From Sanderia malayensis (lineage: Eukaryota; Cnidaria; Scyphozoa; Semaeostomeae; Pelagiidae): 64,000 nt of DNA. Shown one piece after another: positions 50,519-60,700 of this stretch. Location of the stretch: the NCBI GenBank assembly GCA_013076295.1, contig RQOL01000519.1, forward strand, positions 1,116,001 to 1,180,000, in the 5' to 3' direction. A model generated the notes under the pieces. That model was not told where the DNA came from. It was given only the letters and a program-made list of their open reading frames with translations, and did no database searches. Every line of letters begins with the position of its first letter. The stretch's first letter is position 1. The position numbers and the translations under genes were made by a program.

Positions 50519-51315
50519 TATAGTTTTAGCTAGCAAGACATATAAAAATAATAGGTTGTTTTTTGATAGTTTCAATAAAATAGGGTCATTTATCTTTGAA
50601 GTAATGTGTCAGTAACAAAATATTTTATAAATTATGTATATTTTCCCATGTCTATTGATGAAATTATGAATAACAATTTTTGATTTGGATTGTTTTCATG
50701 CAGCATTTCTCCTAATAAATTTTTTGAGACACTTAAATACATATTTCACTTTTTAGAACATAAAAAACTGATTGTGCTATATAGATGGCATATATAGGGC
50801 AAACATTTCATATTAAAGTTGACACGCAACTCTATCCTAGTTTAATGAATGCATGAAAGCTTTGCCACTTAATGATACTCATCCATAACACGTGAAAGCT
50901 GCTTATTGTGAAAAACAAGAAACGAGCTTGAAAATACTCCATAACACATCTAAATACCTTTCATTGAAAAGTTTTGTGGCTGAAAAGTTTCACAGATTTT
51001 ATGAATGCCTCATACATTGGTATCCAAGCTCAGCCACTTAGCCTAGGGGCAATTTACACCGAGTAACAATGCTTGTAAGCAGGCTATAGATTCAAGATTC
51101 AATCGAGTATTGTACATTGCGGTGGGCACGAATGTTGATATTTATAATGATCTTACAGGTGGAATGAGACGTCGTCAACCAGTTAGGTGTGAGAGGTGAA
51201 AATTAAAACACGTGTATTTGCTTTCCAATGTTTTTGTGGTGGCAAAAAAAATGTCTGCGAACTGGTCTTGAAAACAGAGCCCAGGGAAGGATTGATTTGG
51301 TAAACGCGAAAGTTA
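50519..51315. other. intergenic, AT-rich
   Basis: No ORF, repeat or RNA gene recognised. Confidence 0.5.
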
Positions 51316-51325
51316 TTATATATAG
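51316..51325 (+). promoter_or_regulatory. TATA-like box for the 51378-51839 ORF
   Basis: TTATATATAG about 55 nt before the ATG at 51378. Confidence 0.45.
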
Positions 51326-51377
51326 CGTAGAAGAAGGGGTCGTTGTGTGGATGATATGATCAAAGTTTGAGTCAGAT

Positions 51378-51839
51378 ATGGACACAGACCCGAGTGTGAC
51401 GAGCAAACCCGGCGTGTGCAAGCTTGGGATTGAGGAAGAGAAAGTTTCTTTTCAAGATGAAGAAACGTTGGTGCACGATAAAGACATCCAGCAGGATGAT
51501 GCCCAACGAGATGAGATCCAACAGGATTATGCCCAACGAGATGAGATCCAACAGGATGATGCCCAAAGAGATGACATCCAGCAGGATGATGCCCAACGAG
51601 ATGACATCCAACAGGATGATGCCCAACCAGATGGCATCCAACATGATTTAACAAGTGCTCCTTCTTGCCGAGACACTCCTCTAGTCTGCAAGTCTGATTG
51701 CCATTGGCCTGCATCGAGCCATCGCCATCAGCACCACAACCACTACAAGGGAGGCGGGTTGAGTAGGATCGGACAGTACGGGCTCGGAGCATGGAAGATT
51801 GGCAGAGTAACCAATGATGTTATACTGGATAAAATCTGA
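51378..51839 (+). CDS. small single-exon ORF with five 10-residue acidic repeats, 153 aa
   Basis: Not recognised. The N-terminal 35 residues are followed by about 5.3 copies of a 10-residue unit (DDAQRDDIQQ type; 30-bp DNA repeat at 51483-51640), then SHRHQHHNHYKGGG and a tail with GLGAWKIGRV. The repeat is rich in Asp, Gln and Arg and could form a helix. The DNA repeat keeps both strands open, so antisense frames exist as well. A TATA-like box at 51316-51325 supports the plus strand. The tail motif GAWK-hydrophobic-G-basic also occurs in the ORF at 53130-53351. Confidence 0.45.
   Translation: MDTDPSVTSKPGVCKLGIEEEKVSFQDEETLVHDKDIQQDDAQRDEIQQDYAQRDEIQQDDAQRDDIQQDDAQRDDIQQDDAQPDGIQHDLTSAPSCRDTPLVCKSDCHWPASSHRHQHHNHYKGGGLSRIGQYGLGAWKIGRVTNDVILDKI
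51483..51640. repeat. 30-bp coding minisatellite, about 5 copies
   Basis: Units of CATCCAACAGGATGATGCCC type, starting at 51483, 51513, 51543, 51573, 51603 and (partial) 51633. Confidence 0.9.
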
Positions 51840-52414
51840 CGAAGACATCCACCACGAATATGGTTGCACAGCACAGAATGCAGAGAGATGCACGTTAACA
51901 CTGAGCATAATATTAATATAAGTATACATTGCATTTGCAAGACAAATGCCACACAGTCCATTGACACCAAATTTTCACCACACCATAAACAAGCACTGCA
52001 ACTATGATAAAGTCTATAACGCACACATTTCCAAACTGTAATGAAAGCAGAAGCTAATCTACTGTTTAGCCTGTTTTGCACACTTATTGTGATATAATGA
52101 TTACAGAATGAAGACGGGAATATCTGCTTTAATTTGTTGTCAAACAAGAAATCTAAATTAAAATCCGCTTCACTACTATAGGAGATAGGGACAGGGACAA
52201 AAACAAGGACTTCATGGGAATAGCTGGGGATATACTTGAAATGGTAGGAAATATCAGGAGAACATAGTGTTGTTCTATGCAAGTCCATCAGAACGTAAGC
52301 CCCGCATGATACGTGTACATGCCGTTTGCATTTCGTGCCACAATTGCCATCGCTACAGCAACTTGGTATAATAAAGATACCACAATAACAAGGCATTGGG
52401 GTTGGTAAAGCCAT
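51743..52414 (-). CDS. unexplained 223-codon ORF, cysteine-rich start
   Basis: Long for AT-rich DNA. It begins MALPTPMPCYCG and has clustered cysteines (SCCSDGNCGTKC), then hydrophobic stretches near the end. It overlaps the 3' part of the 51378-51839 ORF on the opposite strand. No family recognised and no clear promoter. It may be random. Confidence 0.2.
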   Translation of the reverse strand: MALPTPMPCYCGIFIIPSCCSDGNCGTKCKRHVHVSCGAYVLMDLHRTTLCSPDISYHFKYIPSYSHEVLVFVPVPISYSSEADFNLDFLFDNKLKQIFPSSFCNHYITISVQNRLNSRLASAFITVWKCVRYRLYHSCSACLWCGENLVSMDCVAFVLQMQCILILILCSVLTCISLHSVLCNHIRGGCLRQILSSITSLVTLPIFHAPSPYCPILLNPPPL

Positions 52415-53129
52415 TGAATATGCTACTGGCTACTGCAGGAATGCATTAAGAATGCCAACTGGAGACTGCACAGCAAAAATGGGAAACAAGTTAACTCAAC
52501 CAGTCTCCGCGAATTAAGGTAACTGGTGGTCAGATACACGAAGGTCTGCAGAAATAATGCAGCATGTTTGATGTCGTATTCACGTCATGAAATGGTCTTC
52601 TGTATTCTTTGTTTGGTGTCTCTATTATTCCATGAAGCTAACCAATAGCAAAATTAAAAACAAAGTCAAAAAATGTACAGTTCTGAAGTTTCCAATCCCC
52701 AGAGCTCTTATCGGACAGGGAATTATAATGCAAGAGGTCTAGTCCCGGTTACAAAACTCTGACAAATTTCTCACTTTCAATTATTCAATTCCAGGTACAA
52801 ATGTGAGTACTAGATGCTTATTTCCGAAGGTCTATTAAAAGAATCCTAGTTCTAAAGTTCGAATAAAAAGGGTCCAGTCTTTAATATCCAATGTTAAAGT
52901 TCCATAGTCTATAGTGTTCCAAGTGTTTCAGTTCCAGGCGATTTCAAACGCAGTGGAGTTCTGACCCAAATACTCTTCGATGCTACGACTCTAACAACAA
53001 TACGCCTGGATCACGTCTTTGAGCAAAAGATTCTATTCCTTCTGTGACCGCAACCTCGTGAACAAACTACGCAGTAACAACAACCATCACAAATGAACAA
53101 TCTTTATAGAGAGACACAACAATCCTTTA
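52415..53129. other. intergenic
   Basis: Nothing recognised on either strand. Confidence 0.5.
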
Positions 53130-53351
53130 TTAATCAAACGAAACACTCTTTCCACGAAATCTCGTCACATAGACATACTTTCCATACTTCCACGCACCAA
53201 CATTACCAATTGTTCTCTTAATAATGCTTCGTCTGTTGTTCTTTGAAGCTCTCTCACCAACGTCTGCTGGTCTAGATGCCTCTTTGCTGCATTTTTGCTC
53301 GTCTCCAGTGCTACCAAAACGCCGTCTCCTCTCAGTTTCAACAGAAGGCAT
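53130..53351 (-). CDS. small basic single-exon ORF, 73 aa
   Basis: Not recognised. It starts MPSVETERRRRFGS, is rich in Arg, Lys and Ser, and ends with GNVGAWKYGKYVYVTRFRGK. The stop TAA (53132-53130) overlaps an AATAAA on the minus strand (53131-53126), as expected of a compact gene with a very short 3' UTR. A TATATAC lies about 72 nt upstream. The frame is open further upstream (to 53468), but the ATG at 53351 follows the TATA box at a sensible distance. Confidence 0.45.
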   Translation of the reverse strand: MPSVETERRRRFGSTGDEQKCSKEASRPADVGERASKNNRRSIIKRTIGNVGAWKYGKYVYVTRFRGKSVSFD

Positions 53352-53421
53352 CTTAAAATTATTGTTAATGCAAATCCTTTCACTCTTAACACATCGACAA
53401 TGCAATATCAACTTCGTACAG

Positions 53422-53428
53422 TATATAA
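53422..53428 (-). promoter_or_regulatory. TATA-like box for the 53130-53351 ORF
   Basis: CATTATATACTG on the minus strand, about 72 nt before the ATG. Confidence 0.35.
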
Positions 53429-54274
53429 TGACAAAGCAATGTTTAACTATATCTCTGCTCCACAACAAGACTGATAGTATTAGTACAAGTGACAGTAGTA
53501 TCCGAGTTTCTTTTCCACGAGCTGTTCACTTCTATCAAACTCGCACGTATGCTAGCATCCTAACTCAGCTTTGAGGCTGACAACAGTGAGACCCACTTCT
53601 TTATACTACCATGCGCAGGCGCAACAGACATGGGCTGGTGCAAGAGAATAGACGCGATGCGAGTGAAAATACACGATTCTCGGCACATCATAACAACCTG
53701 TTGATAAAGCAGCAATGTGGCATCTCATGACACATAACATTAAATAATACCCCTTGTTTGCTAGCGTCTAATGAACAAGTGGATTGTTCATTCGATTATC
53801 AGTCCTTGCAAAAGAGAATTGCATTGTTTGATACAGATCAGGTTAGCTTCATTCACGCAGAAAACAAAACTGTACTTTTCAGAACCACTCAAAACCAGTG
53901 CTAAAAACCGGTTTTCATTAGCTCATACCAGTCAGCCAACCAATCAAAAGATCGCTTCACAATAGAATGTCAGATTCCACATGGCCTCGAAGCACATTAC
54001 TCGGTGATGTACAAACCTGGGGCCCAAGCGCACACAACAGAACATGCCAGTTTTTCCAAAGGCAACAATAAATAAGGTTGTACTATATAATATCACACAC
54101 TCAATCTCGACATAATAAAAAGAATTTCGTTCGGTGATTAAACGAATTCGGTAAATGCTTTAAATGCTTATGTACAGTTGTAATCAATTGATAAACGTGT
54201 TAATAACAACAAAATCAAAAAATAAATTATGTACACAAATGTGAAAGCTAACACATAACCGACCCTATAATTGG
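53429..54274. other. intergenic between two divergent small ORFs
   Basis: No ORF of note and no repeat. Presumably a shared upstream region. Confidence 0.4.
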
Positions 54275-54280
54275 TATAAA
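54275..54280 (+). promoter_or_regulatory. TATA-like box for the 54331-54702 ORF
   Basis: GGTATAAAC about 53 nt before the ATG. Confidence 0.4.
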
Positions 54281-54330
54281 CTGAAAAGCATCCTTTGATT
54301 GCTTGTTGCATATATTCTATTAAAAATGTA

Positions 54331-54702
54331 ATGGATAAGCAGTCTCACTGTTCCTTGGGAAACGAAAAGCTCACAGAGCCATACCCTAGCAATCGTCTCT
54401 TAGGTTCTCTCTTTAAAACCCGGTCATCTTTCAAAACATCTGAAGAAAATTCTGAACTTTTGCAGACCATTACAGTCCTAGTCTGCACCGTATGTCTTTA
54501 CGAAGAAACAACCATGTCTTTACCAAGTAACAATAGAACAGAACAAAGTATTGGATCGATGACCTCATTTGAAAGTCTTCAAAGGTCTCAAGATATCAAC
54601 AGCCAGGAGACGTCCAAGAAAGGATTTCCACCGAGTGTATCAAGAAGTATACGTAGAAATAAAACACTAAGCTTCCTCGATTTCGTTGACGATTGCCTCT
54701 AG
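54331..54702 (+). CDS. small single-exon ORF overlapping the MORC2 3' exon, 123 aa
   Basis: Not recognised. Starts MDKQSHCSLGNEKL and ends [15 protein letters not shown]. Ser/Thr-rich with one short hydrophobic stretch (LLQTITVLVCTVCLYEE). Its last 12 codons run antisense to the MORC2 terminal coding exon (54750-54667), so part of the conserved look of the C-terminus is imposed by MORC2. A TATAAA at 54275 supports it. Confidence 0.35.
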   Translation: MDKQSHCSLGNEKLTEPYPSNRLLGSLFKTRSSFKTSEENSELLQTITVLVCTVCLYEETTMSLPSNNRTEQSIGSMTSFESLQRSQDINSQETSKKGFPPSVSRSIRRNKTLSFLDFVDDCL

Positions 54703-57700
54703 GTATTCGTCCACGTGATTTGAGCTATCACCTGGATCGATGCGATTACCCTAACACACAAAAACGTCACACTCAGACACTTGGCACACACTGATAAGTA
54801 TCAAAATATAGCCCCAAAAAAGTGGACAAAAAATATAACACTTGCGCTATACATCGTGTATAGCAAAATGCATAGCATAACTGTTGAGTCTTTGCATGGC
54901 AAATAGATTTACTTGGGTCTTTGAATACAATATTCAAATGTTTAGCGACACGTGTAAAAAACTTCACTGAATATCAGTACATTGTGTTAGGTTCGATTCA
55001 AAGACGGGGGTTCGAACAGAGACTTCAACATACGTCAGTGTCTAAAAAATATCACTTACCTCTTGGACAATTTTTCGAAGCATTACGTTGACATTGAGTC
55101 GAAGTTTAACCAACTGACTTTGCTGACTAGATAGCTCCTGTTGTAGTTTAGTCACTGTTTTGTCCTTCTGGGTATTCTCATCTTTCAGTGGTTTGAGTTG
55201 TTTGTCAACTTCCTGTTGAATTTCGTTTTGAATCCGAGACTCGGCGATCTGCTGTTGTCCAACGAGCTTCAGAAAATAAATAGAATCTATTTAAGTGAGG
55301 GGTTATGTTGCTAATTCTCTAAAATGATGCTATGGGGATAGAAATCTTAGAGCTGCTCAATTCGAATTGTGTAGAAGAACAGTCAAGAATGAAGAACTTG
55401 GAAGATCAGCTTTAAAAACACGAGTTATCAAAGTACTGTTTCTACCAAGTAAACAGGTTTAATCATTATTTACACTCACCTTAGTTATATTTCTTTCATA
55501 ATCCGTTATAAACTCAGACTAAAACAAAACAAATATCAATATATCAATACATACTTATGTAAAAGATAAATGGATACTGATAAACTTTGAATTAAAGTTA
55601 ATTAAATGAGGAATATGAGGGACCGTTGAACTTACCAGAGGAAAATCCCTGAGATCTGTCGCAGATAATGTATTTAAGATCTCAGTTTTATCGATGGCGA
55701 AGTCAGGTGGACGAAAGTAATGAAGACATTTCCTGAAAAATGAAAGATATTTTGCAAACCAGTGGAGAGATGCAGAATACATAAAGTGCATATGCAAACA
55801 GACATTGTGGATAAATGGTATGTTCATAACAGATACATACAAGCTAGGCATTGATTGAACTAAATTTCCTGCAGATAAAAGCCTAGAGTTCTATCAGATT
55901 AACTGAGAAGAGAGACTTAACTCAGAAGTGAATCTATCAGCATAAATGATTGTTTAGTTGACTACCTGAATACTTTGCAGACACTATCTAGAAGTTCTGT
56001 TGTTGGTTGCTCAGTGTTGGCAGCAGAAGGAGACGCTATGGAGGAGGATATTTCGTTAATCGAAGGCGAACTGGCTCGTAGCTGATCTTCAACCTGCTTA
56101 GCTGGAGATTTCTCTTTCTAAAAAAACAACACACGTGCATCAGTAAAAAACATTCAGTAAATACAGAAAGCATAAAGGTAGGGTGCATCATGTCAAGTAT
56201 CCAAGAGTTTCTGTAAACTTGATGCATGGCTGACTTAGGATAATAGCATCTAAAACCTATTAATCTTTGTAACTATTAAGCGTGTAAACGTTTCATGCAT
56301 GTGAACGCACTAACTGCAAATAATTTGATAATAATAATAACAATAATTAATCAAAAAACCTCTTGTAATCGTAGATTGTCATCTGTTTCATAATACCTTA
56401 AATAATAATACATAATACATAATAAATAATACAACATCATCATCATCATTATTATTATCAACATTGTCATCACCACTGAGCTATGAGCTTCAGTCAGCAC
56501 TAGTCTACAACTAGCAATGATAACAATCAAAGATACAATACCATTTATCGAACTTGTCCTGGTTATGAATATCGAATTTCACTTTGACTTTTCGTGTGCC
56601 TTGCACCATCTGATGCTTCATTATCTTTCCAGAATACCTGAACACAAACAAGTGGAATTGCTAACACGATGTTTATTTCAAAGAACGGGGAAAATAGACA
56701 GATAATCATGTTATGAACAGGAGTGCTGATGAGACCGACATTTCAAGAAACACTCTCTCAATTTGCATTTTTATCATAAAGTAACTAACTACAAATGTTC
56801 ATACTGGATAGCCACTTCAACTATGATAGCTGTTATCAATGTGGGTCCAGTTGGTATAAACCTTTAGAGAGGTCATTCAATATCAAGACAAAGGAAATTA
56901 CTTACCAATTATTGGTGATATATGCTTCCACACGTGTACCAATCTTATCTAAAAGAAACATTAGCAGGTCAGTATAAGGCCAATCAAATGAATTCAGTAA
57001 ACACAATGATGACATAGAATTGAATGTTTAACATTATTGCTTCTATATAATATTATTAAAGTTAATCAAAATAAAATATACATACAAACTGTTTCAGCTC
57101 TATTTTCATTTTTAATACTTTCCATCTCCTGAGAAACAAAAATGTGAAAGACTAACACAAATCTTAAACTTTTAAACATGCGACAACGCGAATCATGTTT
57201 CCTTTCTTTACATCATCAGGACCTTCATTGTTGGTTGATTATCAGGGCCTTCATCTTTACATCATCAGGGCCTTCATTGTTGGTTGAACTAGTTGATTAT
57301 AACAGCGAAAGAATATAAGGGTGTTAGAATGTGATGAAACAAAAAAAGTTACCTGATCATCAGCTGTTGATGAGGGGACAGCAGGTCCATTTTCAATCGC
57401 ATGACCCTTAAATAACAATATACTCTTGGATGCAAAAAAGGAAAACAAGTTCAAGCTATAGATATTGCAGTCAGATCCAATTTATCTTGCAAAGACTCGA
57501 GTTTCACTTGAAAATACTCCGTACAAATTGCAATCTTAAGCATTCTTCAAATTTAATGTATCATGTGTATGCTATACTTATCGCACGTCTCATACTTATT
57601 GCGCCGATGCTACAAGATATCAATATGCGATAAACATTTTTGTACCTCGCTTCTGGAGTCTTTCTTTCGTTTTGCAACTACCACCACTTTAGAATCTTCC

Positions 57701-60700
57701 TAAAACCCCAAATTATTTACGCAAATTAGAATAGATAGTAATAAGAATAATATTGCAATGTTATCATTTGGCTTTCTATTAACATCAACGTTCATCAAGG
57801 TCGTAATAATTATGCTACAAAATATCAACGACTTGGCTAACCACAATGATGCAAATTCGCCTGTTTAAGCATCAAATAAAGCAAATTCGCATCGTTGAAA
57901 ATAAACAAAGATCGTTCTGCGCATGCTCTTTTGCTTCTACCGCCTCTTCATCAACCTGTTTAAGCATCAAAGCACTAACCTCGTCTTCAGAGCTGTCAGT
58001 AGGAGGCCTCTTGACTCTTACAAGCGAGTTTCTCTGCTTGGGTCTCTGCTCAGCTTTTCTTGGCGAACGAGAAGATATCGATGCCTTGTCTGTTTTCCTT
58101 GGCGAAGACACTGGTGCTGGCTTTCGAAGTTCGGGCTACAAATAAACAAAAAAATATCACCGCACGCAATCATATAGGGCGAGGATTTGCAATCTTAAAT
58201 CAACAATAACAATCGAATACAAAAGAAATATGCATAAACAAATAGGCCACTATCACAAACTACAAGCCGTCAGCCAACGCAGCTGTCTATCCTTCCGAGG
58301 TCGGTAAATGAGTACCCAGGGTATTCGTTCTAGAACATTCTGGGGGCACAAGCCGCAGACCCACATCATCTGTACAGCTGCCAGAGCCCTCAGCCTGCGT
58401 TAACAAATAAATATTGCTTGCTATCCGAGGCTTACCTTCCTACTTGTTTGTAAAGTTTCAGACCGTCTTTCTCTCTTAGCTGAAGGCAGTATGTTTTCAT
58501 ATGCTTTCTGTACCATTTTAGGCTTAACCTGTGGGCTATTCTGCAAACATACAACAAAACAAGCTACAAATAACATGAAATCCAACTGATAATCATTCGA
58601 TAAAAAGACAGAGTAAGATGCAAATAAAACAATACCAGAGCGGATATTCTTGCTGGTTGTCTGGTGGCAACTGGAGACGGTTTTGAGACTACGGCTTGTT
58701 CTTGAGCAGTCTCAGTTACACGTGATCTCGATTGTCTACTCCTGTTCGCAATTTTCTAAAATGTAAAACAAAGCATATAGCAGTATGAAACAAACCCTGC
58801 CATACAATGGTAAGTTAGGGTAATTTAGAGTACAGAATAGGTTAGGGTAAGGGTTAGGGTAAGGGTTAGCATCAATACATCAATAGCAACAACATCAATA
58901 GTCTACGTAGTAAAGCAACTAGACAGGGTTTTAAATACCTCTGCTTTCTCTAATTTATCCTTTAATTTCTTTATGTCCTGCTCCGCGCGCTGCTCAACAG
59001 ACTTTATCTCTTTCTGCAGCGTACCGACTGCAGTTTTCAGTTTTTGCTCTGGCTTTGAACAACTGTGGAAGTGCAAAGAGCAAATGAACATGATGATAAA
59101 GCTTACGACAGGATTAGAATACACGAGCATATTTAGCTATTTGCAATTTAACTCATTCTGTAATCGACTACGATTCATTTAAGCTTACGTTTTAAAATTA
59201 TTGTCAGTATTCTGCGAGCACACCCAATTATCTGGAATATTGTCACGGGTGAGCTGTCGAGAGAACTGCAACTGTCGCCATTTTAAACAAGTATCTACAA
59301 GACATAAACATAAGGAAGGCAACATCAGAAAGGAAACATCAGGAAGGCAACATCAGGAAGGAAAAATCAGGAAGGGAATATCAGGGAGGCAGATCAGAAA
59401 GGAAACATCAGGAAGGAAACATCAGGAAGGGAACAATGAGGAAAACGGCGAGAAAACCATGCAGCCACATCAACCAGAAAAAGCCATTCAGTAATACTGT
59501 AAAAGAATACGTGTCTAACACAAAGATATCGGCTACAAGCTTACCACATTGCACGTAAAGAGGGACACCCATTGTTCTCTTTAGCACAAATCTCTGATCG
59601 TTTGAAGCATCGTCCTTCCACCTTCCTGTGTAACCAAATTCCTCCCTAAAAATCAACACCCAATATTAATAAGGCATCTACTAAAAATTTGAGAGAAATA
59701 AGGAGGAGGAGAAAACTTGATAGGAGAGGAGAGACAAATGAAGCAAGATAAATAAGAAGACCAGGGACATTTTATCAGGGCTGGTAAAGTATAGGTTAGC
59801 AATAGCAATAGGACCATGTAAACTATAGCAATAGGTTGCACGATAACAGACAAATAACAAGGCTTACCAAAAGGACGTCACACCATAATCTATATAAATG
59901 AAAACAAGATAACATAAGACGACAGCATAAGGAACCAATACACGTGCAATAATACAAAAAATAATCATTAACAATAAAAAACAAAAAAAATGAAATAATA
60001 TTTGCGAATTCATCATAAAATACCTTCGATTTTAGAATCCTTCCAATACTGTAACATATGCTCAGCCATTGACTTAAGTAAATGTTTATATTCCTGGAAA
60101 AGTAATATGCTGTACATAAAACACTGCTTATGACTTTCGTTGTATATCCAAATAGGCTAGAGGAGCCTGAATTCTTACCTTTGCATCGGCAAAGTCTTGC
60201 TTATTATGAGTTGGCTCAAGAACCAAGTAGGGTACATCGACTATCCCAACAATACCAGCGCATTTCCTACAGAGGGACAAAACATACATACAGAGGGACA
60301 AAACATAAAAAACATACATACAAACATACCAACAAAACATACAACACATTTCTTGAATAAACCTTTAAAAATAAGCAGCATATACTTGGTTAATGACATA
60401 TTCGCCAACTATTGCAACTTACACTCCTCCTTCTAGTTGTGTTCCGATTTTCTCACACATTCTTATTAACCTATTACAGTTGTAAATAAACATTCCGTCG
60501 CATTTTCTCTGGTCGGTATTGAAGCCAAATGTAAACGTTAGCTGTTTCGGATCTTTTAGTGATCTGGAACGATATTAAATCCATTTCATACAAAGTGAAA
60601 AGATCGTCCAAAAACAACGTGGAGAAGAATGGTAGAAGTAGAGCGGAATAGTGCTGGCTGGAGAACATGGGACTCGGCACAAAGAGCAGCTGCTCATCGA

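Noticed and set aside
51316..51792. Antisense ORFs with GCHLVGHHPV repeats
   Set aside because: Reverse reading of the 30-bp minisatellite; the TATA-like box and ATG context favour the plus strand.
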